This document shows positions 23,261 through 35,081 of a stretch of 64,000 nt of DNA, piece after piece (within the stretch, counting starts at the first letter, position 1; the number at the start of each line of letters is the position of its first letter). Where the stretch lies: NCBI GenBank assembly GCA_009809945.1, contig WTPW01000026.1, forward strand, positions 209,830 through 273,829, given 5' to 3'. The DNA comes from Gigaspora margarita. Lineage: Eukaryota > Glomeromycota > Glomeromycetes > Diversisporales > Gigasporaceae. The translations under genes and the position numbers were made by a program. A model generated the notes under the pieces. That model saw only the letters and a program-made list of their open reading frames with translations. It was not told the origin of the DNA and did no database searches.

Positions 23261-24096
23261 TTTAGTATAACTTTTGCTCCAAAAAAAGTAGCTTATTTTT
23301 GAACACATATAGTAATTAGAACATTACCCAATATTTCAAATTAAATACCATGGACCAAGTATACTATAAACAATATCTTACTATGACAATATGTATATTT
23401 TTATATTTTTTTGTTTATAGACTTCTAGTACTATAGACTTTTTATTTTTAACAAAATTTTTATAATCACTATTTATAATTTTTATTAATATAATATGATT
23501 CCATAAAGGTTAGATTTATAGTCACACCTAGTGTTTAAAATTCAATGTTCTCAAGGTTCTTAATAAACATTTCAGCTTTTTTAAGAACATTGATATTTAA
23601 AAAAGGTTCTCTTATTTGAAAACATTTTATCCTCTTGAAATGTTCTCAATAAGAACATTTATAAAATTTTTATGTTCTAGATTTACTATTGAGGATAATA
23701 AATTATATAAAATGTTCATTAATTGATAATGTGGTTTGATTGAGACAAATTCAGTATAAATATATATATGTACATATATATGTATATATATATATGTATT
23801 GCATATATGTTTAAAGTTGTACAATATAGATAACAAATAAATATTTAAAAAAAATAGTCTTTAAAGATTTTAAAATAATATATTCATTAAATATATTAGC
23901 AAAATTTCAGAGCTGATATATATCAATAGTAATCCTTTAGATTATAATTGATATGCAATACCTTTGCTAAGTATTATCATTACTGATTATTAACAATATA
24001 TAACAGAAATTCATTAGATTTTTTCAAAATTTGACAGATATTTTCTCTATAAATACTAATTAAAATCAGCTCAAATTTTTAATATCAATTATTATA
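23261..24096. other. AT-rich DNA, no gene
   Basis: Microsatellite-like tatatatgtacatatata words lie at 23758-23800, and aagaacatt duplications at 23540-23660. No coding signal. Confidence 0.35.
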
Positions 24097-24440
24097 AAAC
24101 GCACTTATGGTGTTTTATCACCATAGGTAAATTAGATTTGCAAATCCGTGTAACAAAAACAAAAAATAAATTTTTATAAAACAAAAAATAAATTTTGATT
24201 ACTTTAGGGTTAGGATGAGGCCTGGGATTTTATCAGAGCATTAGTATATACAAAATTTAGCAAGAAATTTTTTTTATTAGAATCCCAGAGTTGGTTTCAT
24301 AAGCAAAATTTTGAGATATGAATGTTTTTTTAAAAAAATAAACAAAAAAAACGAAATTTTATATTACACCTAATCTTAAATTTTGATTGGCTATTCTAAT
24401 AGTTTTGTGTAACATAGTGTAAAACACCATAGGTGCGTTT
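24097..24440. mobile_element. TA-flanked MITE, CCTATGGTGTTTTA family, copy 2
   Basis: It starts aaacgcacttatggtgtttt and ends acaccataggtgcgttt, with TA on each side. Interior and length (344 bp) match copy 1 at 19735-20079 (345 bp). Confidence 0.85.
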
Positions 24441-24479
24441 TAGTAAAACTCTTTAATATTTATTCAACTATTATATTTT

Positions 24480-24715
24480 AAAATTTTAGCCAATTTGGAT
24501 TAATTGTTCTTGAGCAATTATTTGTAAACAATAGTTAATTAAAAAAAATTATCCATTATTTACTAGTGATTTCTTGAAAACTATTAATCCAAATTGGTTA
24601 AAATTTTAATATGTTATGGTTGCTAAATATATTATTTGCAGTAAAAATTTGAGCCAATTTGGATAATTAGTTATTGAGAAATCATTTGTGAAATTTTGAA
24701 AAAACCTGACAAATT
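24480..24715. repeat. Fold-back repeat with a third half-copy
   Basis: aaattttagccaatttggat near 24481 is inverse to atccaaattggttaaaattt near 24590, and a third, direct copy follows at about 24645. The two direct halves continue with ttgagaaatcatttgt-like sequence. Confidence 0.6.
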
Positions 24716-25189
24716 TTATAAAAATTGTTAGTAATTGTTATTGGGTAATTTTATATATAGATGATTTGGGTCAAATGATATGCTAATACTAAGCAAGTAA
24801 AAAAGACACAAAGTATTTGTTAGTACGAAGTTTAAATAGTTAAATAACAAAGTAATTAGATTCTAATTTATCACATTAACCAATAGTAGTATTAGTAAAA
24901 TATTATAAAAAGGCTTGTTTTATTATGAGCAAATATGAAAAGCACTTGAAGTTTTAATAAATTATTAGAAATTGAATTGTATAATACATTGTATTATATT
25001 GAAAAAATGTGAAGAACTATATATAAAGTTTAAAAAATTGTTAATAGATAAGCACAAACTTAGTATGTAAATTGTAAGTGTAGAATATGAACATTTTTTA
25101 AAAATTATGTTCAATATATTTAATATATAATGAACACTAAAAAGTTTTGAGAACAATAAAGTTTAAATTATGCTCTTTTGAGACATCAG
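24716..25189. other. AT-rich DNA, no gene
   Basis: No repeat or coding signal that I can support. The minus-strand ORF at 24965-25156 is compositional. Confidence 0.35.
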
Positions 25190-25522
25190 AAAAGTTTTTA
25201 TAGTGCATATTTGTGCAGATTTTTAAAAAAAACAATTATTAAAAATTAATAAAGTTCTGCAACCCTGCTGGTGATCCTTGAAGAAATTTTTTTTAATTTT
25301 CTGCGCTGATTTAATTTTCTGCGCAAATTTTTAACAATTAACAATTCAATCATCTGCGCACATCAGGGAAGCTTTTTAGTACAGCACTGCACAAATTTTT
25401 AAAAAAAAACAATTATTAAAAATTAATGCAGATCTGCAACCCTGCTGGCAATCATTGAAGAAATTTTTTTTATTTTCTGCGCAGATTTAATTTTCTGTGC
25501 AGATCTTTAACAATTAGCTATC
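25190..25522. repeat. Dimer of a 176-bp repeat, locus 2
   Basis: aaacaattattaaaa occurs at 25230 and 25407 (period 177). Each is followed by a gcaaccctgctgg word and ttttctgcgc. Same family and same dimer state as 17705-18012. Confidence 0.8.
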
Positions 25523-25734
25523 AGTAAAAAAAAAATTTTGTATATACATTTTTTTATTATTAAAAAAAAAATACATTGTAATATACCCTATATTGGAAAT
25601 TACTATAAATTTCTAATTATTTTTATTTTATTACAATAATATTTATTTTAAATATAATAAATATAAATGTATAATATAAATTTTTTTTTATTACAAAAGT
25701 ATTATATTATTTTGCATCACAAAAAAAAAAAACA

Positions 25735-26330
25735 CTATCACTTCACCACAAGAATGTATACAAGAATACCATTAATTTACAACAAGAACAACATAATTCA
25801 CCACACAAATGCATATAAGTACACCATCAATTCACTACAAAAATGCTATCAAGATTACCACAAGAATGTCATCATGTTACCACAAGAATGCTATATAATC
25901 AGCACAAAAACGTCGTTGAATCACTACAAGAATGCTACCATTTCACTACAAGAACATATACAATACTGTCAATTCACTACAAGAGCACTGTAATTCACTA
26001 CAAAAATGCATACAAGCATACAACAAAAATGCTGTCAGTTACCACGTCACTTTACTTACTACAATGTCAGATCACGACAAAAACACTGTTACTTCACTGC
26101 AAAAAGCCCGTAAAAATCAAACAAGAACACCATCGAATCACTACAACAATGCTGTCGAATCACCATAACAATGCTATCGAATCACCACAACAACACTGTT
26201 GAAGCACCGCAAGAATGCCATCACTTCACTGCAAGAATGACGTTGAATTACCATGAAATGCTGCAAAATTACCAAGAATGCCATATGGTTACAATAATTG
26301 GGAAAGCACCAGAAAAACTCACAAAAACGC
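25735..26330. repeat. Degenerate minisatellite (CACTACAAGAATGCTA)
   Basis: More than fifteen variants of cactacaagaatgctatca, spaced about 20-35 bp, cover this block. Three overlapping plus-strand ORFs rich in HYKN- and TTRM-like residues are by-products. The word resembles the CACTACAAGAA end of plant CACTA transposons, which may be chance. Confidence 0.7.
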
Positions 26331-26964
26331 TATAAAAGATCAAAAAATGTATTAGTAACAAAGCTAACAAAAAAAAACAAAGAAAAAAATAAAAAATTAC
26401 TTATCTTCTAGATTTGTGTAATCTACAATCTATTTTTTTTTTGTTCTTAAGAAAAAGAATATACTGTAGTAAAAAAAAATAATTATTAGAATCCGAAAAC
26501 AAAATATAATAAAATAAATTTTAATAAATAAAAAAAAGAGAATCCAAAAATCAATTAATAAAAAAAAACTTAACTTATAATACGGTACTTAAGATGATCT
26601 AAAATAGATCATAATGATCTGATCATGATTTTTGTATTACTGGCTATTTTTAAAAAAAAGTTAAAAAAATTTTAATAAATAAATACTGATGTATTAATAA
26701 AATAAAACATAAATAAAAAAATTAAAAAATAAAAAAATTAAAATAATAAAAAATAAAAAAAAATAAAAAAATAAGAAAATAAATAAAAAAAGTGACAAAA
26801 AGATTAAAAATTAATAAAGTTAAAAAAAACAATAAAATTAAAAAAAAATTGAAATTAAATTAAATTAATAAGAATAAAAAATATAAAAAAATTAAAAATA
26901 GTAAAAAAAAAAAGTTAAAATATAAAAAAAATCCTGTTTAAAAAATATAAAAAAAAATATTTAA
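26331..26964. other. A-rich tract
   Basis: The plus strand is mostly A with TAAAAA words. A small dyad atgatctaaaatagatcat lies near 26594. No gene. Confidence 0.45.
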
Positions 26965-27328
26965 GTGGTAATCCGCAATTAAAGGGTCAAAATTTTATAG
27001 TAAAAATCAGCAGAGTTTTACTAATTACCTTATATAGAAGTAAAATGCTGTACATTTCCGATCATAATAAAAAACCCTATAGTAAACAATCAACAAATAC
27101 TCATATTTGTCATATACTAATGCAATTTGAATAATTTAACTATTATTAGAATCAGAAAAGTTGGTTCTGCAAAGTTTAATTAGAAATTATAAAAGGTTTG
27201 CTTAGTAAAAAAATACTTTTATATGTAGAAAAGCCCCATTCGCACACTATAGANATTTACTATTAAATTCTGCCGTAATTGATTATAAAATGATCATCAT
27301 TTTTTACCCTTTATTTGCAATTTACCAC
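26965..27328. mobile_element. MITE with TTAA flanks, 364 bp
   Basis: Ends gtggtaatccgcaattaaag and (inverse complement) gtggtaaattgcaaataaag form the TIR. Both sides carry TTAA (26961-26964 and 27329-27332). TTAA targeting is typical of piggyBac, but the end sequence is not, so I leave the superfamily open. It interrupts an A-rich tract. Confidence 0.75.
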
Positions 27329-27344
27329 TTAAACAAAAAAAAAA

Positions 27345-27425
27345 CGTTTAAAAAAAAAACTGTTTAAAAAAAAAAACGTTTAAAAAAAAAAAGGTTTAAA
27401 AAAAAATGTTTAAAAAAAAACTATT
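27345..27425. repeat. Short tandem repeat, GTTTA(A)n
   Basis: Five units of about 17-20 bp, each a cgttt/tgttt/ggttt word followed by a run of about ten A. Confidence 0.8.
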
Positions 27426-27626
27426 TTTAAAAAATAAAAAAAACTTTTAATTAAGAAATAAAAAATAATAAAAAAATGTTTAAAAAATAATAAAAACAAA
27501 TAATAATAAAAAAAAATAAAAAAAAACTATACAATAAAATATATAAAAAATAAAATAAACAATAAAAAAAATATTAAAAAAAAAGATAAAAAATAAAAAA
27601 TTTAAAAAAGAATAAGCACGTACATA

Positions 27627-27689
27627 AGAATAAAAGTAAATTCTAGATATTCTTTATTATAGGAATAACCAGAAATTTACTTTTATTCC
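27627..27689. repeat. Long hairpin at the end of an A-rich tract, copy 2
   Basis: gaataaaagtaaattctaga pairs with agaaatttacttttattcc. It is a copy of the hairpin at 20377-20442 and lies beside a cacgtacata word. Confidence 0.75.
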
Positions 27690-27699
27690 TACTATCGTT

Positions 27700-28086
27700 T
27701 TATCGCAGATTATAATAAGCAGTGCCTATTATAATCTGCGAAGATTATACTTTTTAAATATTTGCACAGATTTTTTTCTAAAAATCTGCGAAGAACTGCA
27801 AAAATCTAAATTTTGAAGATCTTTGCAATTTTTTAAACAAGATTCTGCACTTATTTGATAAATTTGAAGATTACTACAGATTATTAATATTTTTAATTTC
27901 CTAATTCTATTATAATCTGCGAATATTATACTTTTAAATATTTTCACAGATTTTTGTCAAAAAATCTGTGAAAAACTGCAAAAATCTAAATTTTGAAGAT
28001 TTTTGCAATTTTTTTAACAAAATTCTGCACTTATTTGATAAATTTGAACATTACTGCAGATTATTAATGTTTTTATTTTCCCAATA
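27700..28086. repeat. Dimer of a 181-bp repeat, locus 2
   Basis: ctattataatctgcgaa starts at 27726 and 27907 (period 181). Each unit contains gattctgcacttatttgata or a close variant, and the block ends ttcccaat like the copy at 22655-23037. Confidence 0.85.
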
Positions 28087-28145
28087 GAACATAACATTAG
28101 ATTTGAATTTTAAACACTGGTTATACCTTTATATAATGGGTGGCA

Positions 28146-28448
28146 ATCATTTCACTGACAATCACTTCACAGACACCCCATTTCACTAACAAATTATTTA
28201 CTGACAAGTTCATTTTACTGACAGTTTATTTCACTGAAGCTCATTTCACAGACAAAGTAATTCTGGTCATTGTCATTAGGGTCAGGGTAGGATCAGGGTA
28301 AAATTAGGATTAAAGTTAGTGTGCTTTTTAGAAAAAAACTTGTTGATAAATGAGCTTCGATGAAATGAACTGTCGGTAAAATGAACTTGTTGGTGAATAA
28401 TTTGTTGGTGAAATGGATTGTCTGTGAAGTGATTTTCAGTAAAATAAT
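28146..28448. mobile_element. MITE with long repetitive TIRs, about 303 bp
   Basis: Arms of about 115 bp made of tttcactgacaa-like modules (left) match the right arm in inverse complement module by module. The unpaired centre contains attagggtcagggtaggatc. The target duplication is not clear. Confidence 0.8.
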
Positions 28449-28984
28449 ACAGATCCTATATAATCACTATAGTGCAACCAACTTTGTGACTATAGAGAGA
28501 GATAACTATAGATATTTCTAAAAATTATCAGCAATCTGTAATTCAGATTAAAATGCATAGCACTGTCTTCTTTGAATTATAACTTTTTTTAATACTATCA
28601 GACCTTTTAGCTCTAGTATGTAAATTTAGGAAGGCTGCAATTAGAGAACACTAATAAAATTACAATATAACTTTATTCTATAATAAATATAGTTTTAGTA
28701 GCCAGAAAGTCTATAGACATATACAGGCCACATAACATTTTATCTTATAGATACATACTAAAATAATACTTTTTTGATTTAAAAAACTATCTATTAATGC
28801 TTTTGTACTAAAATAGTATCCTTTATTATTCTAATAAAGTTTGTTCTCCTCGTCTTTCTAGTTCTAATAGTGATATGATTATTAAAATCTAGTCAGTAGA
28901 ACTTGAGATATAATTTTTCAAAATTTGGACAATGTTTTGAAGATTATATAAAAATGTCATATAAATTTTATGAGACTATGTATC
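28449..28984. other. AT-rich DNA with a possible pogo-like remnant
   Basis: cagatcctatataatcacta at 28451 resembles a pogo-like end, but I cannot find its partner with confidence. No gene. Confidence 0.3.
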
Positions 28985-28986
28985 TA

Positions 28987-29201
28987 GTGTTTTGAACTGT
29001 CAACTAAAAGTTCAACTGGGGCTGATTTGAGTAGACATACAGGTATTCCTAGCCAATTACTGATAGTTGTTTACATCAGATAAAATAGGATTGATACATT
29101 CTATTTTATCTAATATAAACAAACATCAGCAATTAGCTGAGAATACCTTAAGTCTACTCAGATCAGCCCCAGTTGAATTTTAGTTGAACAGTTCAAAACA
29201 C
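28987..29201. mobile_element. Fold-back MITE, 215 bp, TA flanks
   Basis: gtgttttgaactgtcaacta and its inverse complement at the right end begin arms of about 90 bp that include ctggggctgat and gagtagac. TA flanks both sides. Nearly the whole element can form one hairpin. Confidence 0.9.
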
Positions 29202-29265
29202 TATATATAGCTATTTATATGATAGCTTAATTTTTTTGTATATAGTATATATAGTATATATAGTA

Positions 29266-30260
29266 CATATGTATAGGACAGCTAAAGATATTTACTTTTT
29301 TTAAAAAAAGCACCAAATTAGAGATTATATAATCAAATATGATTGGCTAATTTTTGTGTAATAAATTCTGATTGGTTAAAAATATAAAAATTTTTTTTAT
29401 ATATTAAATGCCAATTTTTGATTATATATAAAATTAAACTAAAAACTTTTTAATTTTATCCCTTAAACTGTATTCCAGGCAAATTTGCCTAGAATTTTTA
29501 GATATATTTACAATTTTTTAAATAAAATAAAAGTTTATTAAGAATATGGGTATACTTTATTTATAGAATATTTTCTTTAAAATATATTTTATAAACTTTA
29601 TTATAAAAATTTTTTAAATTATTAATAAACTTTAAAGTAATAAAAGTTTGAAGTTTTTAATTTAAAATTTTTACTATAAAGCTTTTCTTTAGATTTTCTT
29701 AAATTTTATATGTTCCCATCTATAAAAAAAAATTCCACTTCTAATTAAAGTCCTAATTTTTACAAGTAAATCACAAAAGTTGTGATAAATAAAGTTGTAA
29801 TCCTTTTTATAAACTACAATATTGTATTAGAACAGGGAGCTAGAGCTAATATTTATAGAGTTTGCCAAGAATAAGTAAATAATTTTTTTGGCTAATAAAT
29901 TTTTTAAAATTTATTTATTTTAGCTTATAAGCAACTTAAACTTTTTTTCTTATAATATAAAATTAAACACTACTATAATATAATTCTTATTTCAAATATT
30001 ATCAAAAAAAAATTTAAATAAATATTTTAAGTTTTAAAAAATATAGATCATATGCATATTGCAATTTTCTAGGCAAATATGCCTGAAATTGCTTACAATT
30101 TAAGGGATAATAAAAATAAAATTTTTTTAACAGAATTGTAGCTTAGACTAAAAGCAACAAATTTGTAAGACAGATTTTTTTAAAGTTTATTTGTTTTTAA
30201 GTTATAAGCATTTTTAGATTTCATATATAAAAAGTAGATATTTTTAGCTATTCTGTACTG
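29266..30260. mobile_element. Mariner-like MITE with a second MITE nested inside
   Basis: The outer arms (tataggacagctaaagatat at left, inverse of agatatttttagctattctg at right) match the element at 34351-34787, including the gcaccaaatt and gattggcta words. TA lies outside the right end. The host element without the insert is about 350 bp. The nested copy is 29459-30107. Confidence 0.7.
29459..30107. mobile_element. TA-flanked MITE, TCCCTTAA family, copy 2 (649 bp)
   Basis: Ends tcccttaaactgtattccag and ttacaatttaaggga are flanked by TA at 29457-29458 and 30108-30109. The internal word caggcaaatttgcctag matches copies 1 and 3. Confidence 0.85.
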
Positions 30261-31089
30261 TAGTATATATAGTTTTGATAGTATAATTCCCTTATAATAA
30301 AATTGTCATCTCATCACGTGTGTCTGTTACATTTTTACCAATCATTTTGCATGTGTGAAAATCAGATAGCATAAATGGTCATGATCACATGCTATGAGAA
30401 ATTTTTAATATATGATTATACCAAATACACATTAGTGTTAATGACCTTTTATGTCATATAGTATCTATATTATTTCTATTTATTTTTATTTTTTTATTAA
30501 TTTTGAGTTTGTGTGCTTTAACGTTCTTGATTGGTCATATCTAGAAAATGTGATCATAGTGTGAGAAAATAATATGACAATTATTTTATATATTGATGTA
30601 TTAATTAATAATGATAGCAGATTACAAATCTAATATGAATATGCTTACTGATTTATCTATATCTTATTTAAATGTTCATGATTGGTCGTATCCAAAAAAT
30701 GTGACCAAATGTGAGAAAGCTAACAGAGATACATAGATAATTATATCATTTTTTATTATTATATTTGAGTAATTATATCATTTGAATGCTTTGTCATTTT
30801 TAATTTGCTAAACTGTAATTAGACCATGGGCAACTTCGAAATAAGATAATTAGTTACTTTTTAAACTGTAATTATTGTGATATTTGATCATTTGCATGTT
30901 AATGCGTAATGTCATAATAGATTTGTAATTTGTCAATTACTATGATTAATAATCAGTTGTCTCAATTATTTTTTTAAAAAAACAACTTTCTTTCATTACA
31001 TACACTTTGTATCTTTCAGATTTAGAAAATTGCATTCATTCTTATACATACTTCGTATCTTTGAAATTAGATTAACTGAGATATAGATA
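30261..31089. other. AT-rich DNA with a direct repeat
   Basis: gttcttgattggtcatatct plus aaaatgtgat (about 30521-30555) is repeated with changes at about 30674-30705. No coding signal. Confidence 0.4.
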
Positions 31090-31757
31090 ATAAACGTACG
31101 ATAGTAGAAACATGATAATTAGTAGTTCGATAGTATTTTTTTCTTTTCTTTTTTTTTAATACAATACTAACTTTTCACGTAATAATGAACATAGCATAAT
31201 ATAGAAACATGATGGTTTGGGATATAGCAAGATAGTTAGTAGCACAGTAGTGTCTTTTTTTATATACAATACTATCATTCTTTTTTCTTTAGAAAAGAAC
31301 GTAATGCGATAATGAACATAGCACAGTAATAAAAGTATAATAATTCAGAGTATTAGTAACATGGTAATATTTTTTATTTTATTTTTTTTGTATATATATA
31401 CACAGTACTAACGTTTCTTTTTAACATTTCTTTTTTTATTAGAATGAAACATAGCATGATATTGAATGTACGTTAGTAGAAGCATGATAGTTCAGGACAT
31501 AGCAAGATAGTTAGTAACATAATCAATTTTTTTTTGATACAATGCTAACATTTCGCATGATAACAAATGTACAATATTAGAAGCATAATAGTTCAGAAAA
31601 TAGCAAGATAGTTAGTAATATAATCTTTTTTTCTTTTTTTTTAATACAATACTAACATTTCGCGTGATAACTAACATAGCATGATCATAGGAACATGATG
31701 CTTTGGGACATAACAAGATAGTTAGTAGCACAGTAGTATTTATTATTATTATTATTA

Positions 31758-33366
31758 GGCTGTGCAAATAAAATTAATTGATTCTCGTAACATCTTAAGA
31801 CCCAAGGGCACCCGGCACCCGGATGTTATTGTTATTATCTAAAAAAATTGTTATATAAAGTTTTTAGGGCTGACCCCTGAGATCAACCAATCAAAATCGA
31901 TCACGTGTAATATATGATTTATGAACCAATCAAAATCGATCACGCAAACCCAAAAAATTTTAAAATTTTATTAAAAATTTTTTTTAATATTAAAAAAAAA
32001 TGTTACATATTACATAACCATTACACAACTCTTTTTTAAATTAAAAAAAAAAGCTAAATATGGAAAAGCGCCAGAAATTTTTATGCCGCATCACCTTGAC
32101 AAAGTATCGTGATGAATTTAGAGCACACCACAAATATAGAAAGCCTGAACCCATATCGATATACCTAGCCTCTCTAAAAAGGAAACATTGTACTATCATT
32201 TAAAGAGTTTTGAAGAACCGTTATCATAGAAGACGATGAAACCACACCACTGACAAAACATTACGACAATATCCCAATCCTATCTAAAAAGAAGAATATT
32301 AGTCAAAAAATTTAAAGAAAAAAAAAGAAAAGGATACAAGATACCAGTAATGATGATGAAGCTGCACCCGCACTATTGACGAAATACCATGGCATAACGA
32401 CAAAACCACACAACTAACGAAACACCATGACATAACAAAATCCAACGTTAGTCAAGAAATTCACAAAGAAAAAAAAGGATTCAAGACACCAATCATGGTG
32501 AAAAAATTATTCTACTGACAAACCACGATAACAACAACAAAATCTTAACTAAAAAATGTTAATCAAGAAATTGACAAAGAAAAAACACCAGTAGCGATGA
32601 TGAAACTGCTCCATTACCGAAACATGGCGACAATATTCAAGTTCTACCTAAAAAAAGTACATTAGTTAAATTCACACAAAAAAAAAAAAAAAGATATAAG
32701 ACACCAATAACGACGACGAAACCCACTAACAGTAAAGCAACAATGAAATCCTAACTGTAAAGAAAAACATTAATCAAGAAATTCACAAAAGGAAAAGGAT
32801 ACAAGATGCCAGTAACAATAATAATATCTAAGTCCTGCCTAAAAAAGAAGAACATTAGTCAAAAATTTACAGAGAAAAAAAAGGATACAAAACACCAATA
32901 ATGATGACAAAATCCACCACTAACGAACTACGAAATCCCAATAAAAAGAACATTAGTTAAGAGACTCACATACAAGAAAGAAAAAAAAATACAAGACACT
33001 AGTAAAGTTGATGAAACTGCTCCATTAACGAAACACGATAACAATATTCAAGCCTTACCTGAAAGAAGAACGTTAGTCAAAAAATTCACACAGAAAAAAA
33101 AAAATACAAAACACTAGTAATGACAATAAGGCCTACCCAATAAAAAGATTCAGTTACTAAAGAAAAAAAAATGCTACTAATTTATTCTGAGAAAGGGTTT
33201 AGTAACGCGATCTTGATCATCAATCATAAAAATGATTGCCTAATCATATGATCATATGAGGGTATATGAGGTCGCATCGCTAATTTAATATAAAATAACA
33301 TTTGACTTTTTTAAAAAAATCCACCTGGCTGGATTACGAGAATCAATTTTATTTATGTATGCGGCC
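31758..33366. mobile_element. TIR element, about 1.6 kb, inserted in the array
   Basis: ggctgtgcaaataaaattaa followed by ttgattctcgtaa is mirrored at the right end (ttacgagaatcaattttatt … gcggcc). It sits in a TTA microsatellite, so the target duplication cannot be read. Subterminal direct repeats aaccaatcaaaatcgatcac lie at about 31880 and 31923. No transposase. Confidence 0.75.
32080..33175. repeat. Degenerate array inside the 1.6-kb element
   Basis: Loose units of roughly 90-120 bp share aacattagtcaagaaattca, an A-rich run, then acaagacaccagtaa and tgatgatgaaactgc. The plus strand is purine-biased. No coding frame. Confidence 0.65.
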
Positions 33367-33935
33367 TTATTATTATTATTTTATTATTATTATTTTTTAT
33401 TCAGTACTAACATTTCTTTTTTTCTTTAGAATGCAACATAGCATGATAGTAGATAGTAGAGGTATAATAGTTTAGGATATTAGTAACATGGTAATTTTTT
33501 TTATGTACAGTACTAATGCTTCATTTTTTCTTTAGAATGAATGGAACATAGCACAATAATGAATGTACAATAGTAGAGGCATGATCATTCGGGACGTAGC
33601 AAGTTAGTTAGTAGCACAGTAATATTTTTTTACTGTAATACAGTATTCACAAGCATAATAGTTTTGGATGTAGCAAAATAGTTAGTAGAATATAGTTAGT
33701 ATAGAGCATGCATGATGGATAAGATGTTAGTAACACAATAGTATTATTTTTTTGATACAGTACTAACGATTTGCATGATAACAAAGTAGCATGATAGTAA
33801 AAGCATGAAAGTTCAGGACGTAGCAAGATAGTTAGTAGCACAGTGGTTAGTATGGAGCATGCAAATAATATAAGGCGTAGCATAATAGTTAGTATGCCAT
33901 TTAGCATGATAATTGGAACATAGCAGAATTTTAAA

Positions 33936-34128
33936 AAATCAAGTTTTATTCATTAATGGTACTTTCTATTATTGAAAGAGCACCAGCGGTGCCCCAAAAC
34001 ACTTGTAAAATAATAAAAATAGTTTTAAACATATAACTAAAAATTATTACCAAGAGGTCAAGAACCTTTAATTTTTATATAATATATATAAATATATGCT
34101 AAAAAACTATATATATAGAAAACCCAAT
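33936..34128. other. Short unassigned spacer
   Basis: Contains gagcaccagcggtgccccaa, unusually GC-rich for this area. No gene. Confidence 0.3.
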
Positions 34129-34205
34129 ATATAACAGTCAAGACCCAATATACAAAGCAGACCTTGGACTTCTGTGCAGCTGTAAGAACTAAGTATTTGG
34201 CAAGT
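34129..34205 (+). pseudogene. Small LINE ORF2 N-terminal fragment
   Basis: The block matches LINE-2 around 60725-60800: cagtcaagacccaatataca against cagtcatacccaatgtacag, and gtgcagctgtaagaact against gtgcagctgtgagaacc. A frame reads CAAVRTKYLAS, against CAAVRTELETAS in LINE-2. It is a short relic with no further domain. Confidence 0.65.
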
Positions 34206-34350
34206 AAAACTAGACATTTTCACAATACCAATTTATTTTATACTTTATTATAACAAATTTCTTAAAAATATAATCTTTTACTATTGCCACCTCTACAAAT
34301 ACTCAAATTCTTTATATAATACTTACTCAAAAACAATTTTTACTATAGTA

Positions 34351-34787
34351 CAGAATGGCAAAAAATATTTAATTTTTAGCAGTTGATTAATATCTTATAA
34401 CTTTATAACAAATAATTATTTTAAAAATCTCTCTTATAAATTTATTATTTATAATTTAAATTACAAATCTTAAGACAGATTTTTAATATCTTGTTTTTTA
34501 CAAAAGTTATAAGAGATTAAAGTTTGGTAAGTTTAATAGAAAACAAAAATTTGTATAAAGAAATTACCAATTATATTAATACTAGTTATGTGCATGCAAT
34601 TTTATTGGTTAATACTCATTATTAAAATTAAATAATCCATTATACTATAACAATTAACCAATCACAGTTCATATTTATAAATAAATTTTGGTGTCTTAAT
34701 AAAAATTAGCTAATTAGAAATTGTGTTATATACCTTAAATTTGGCGCTTTCTAAAAAAAATTGGATGCTTTTTGCTGTTCCATACTG
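34351..34787. mobile_element. Mariner-like MITE, 437 bp, TA flanks
   Basis: It starts cagaatggcaaaaaatattt and ends tttttgctgttccatactg, with TA at 34349-34350 and 34788-34789. Internal words (aagacagattttt in inverse, gattggttaa) match the outer element at 29266-30260. Confidence 0.75.
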
Positions 34788-34924
34788 TACCATTCAAAAT
34801 CACTATTAATATTATAACTTTTGAAATACAAATATATCTCAATATACAAGATAAAATCCTTCCAAACTATACTATACTTACTCTTAATCAATACTTTATA
34901 TACTACTAGTTACTAATCAGATCA

Positions 34925-35081
34925 TCTATATTAGAAGTAATTTTTACTATGAATATATGGTCAGAGGTAGTAATTATGTTTATATATTATATTAAACAAT
35001 CTGAAATAAAGTGATCTTACTATATATAAATAAGAGTAGCTACTAAGTTAAAAAATATTACATAATAAATAGTTTGCCCTT
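34925..35081. mobile_element. Harbinger-type MITE, diverged copy
   Basis: It is homologous over about 130 bp to the exact copy at 63409-63574, sharing ctatatattatattaaacaa (variant), gtagctactaagt and attacataataaat. Its ends have decayed, so borders are approximate. Confidence 0.65.

Larger units (their letters stand above)
31090..33935. repeat. Degenerate array (AGTACTAAC / GTTAGTAGCACAGTA units), split by a TIR element
   Basis: About nine units of 100-140 bp carry the order gatagttagtagcacagta, T run, acagtactaacattt, ataatgaacatagcatgata. Markers lie near 31163, 31270, 31405, 31543, 31647, 33400, 33502, 33640 and 33760. The gap between 31757 and 33367 is the insertion listed next. Confidence 0.75.

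Noticed and set aside
25667..26202. Three overlapping plus-strand ORFs of 78-119 residues
   Set aside because: All are translations of the CACTACAAGAATG minisatellite in different frames.
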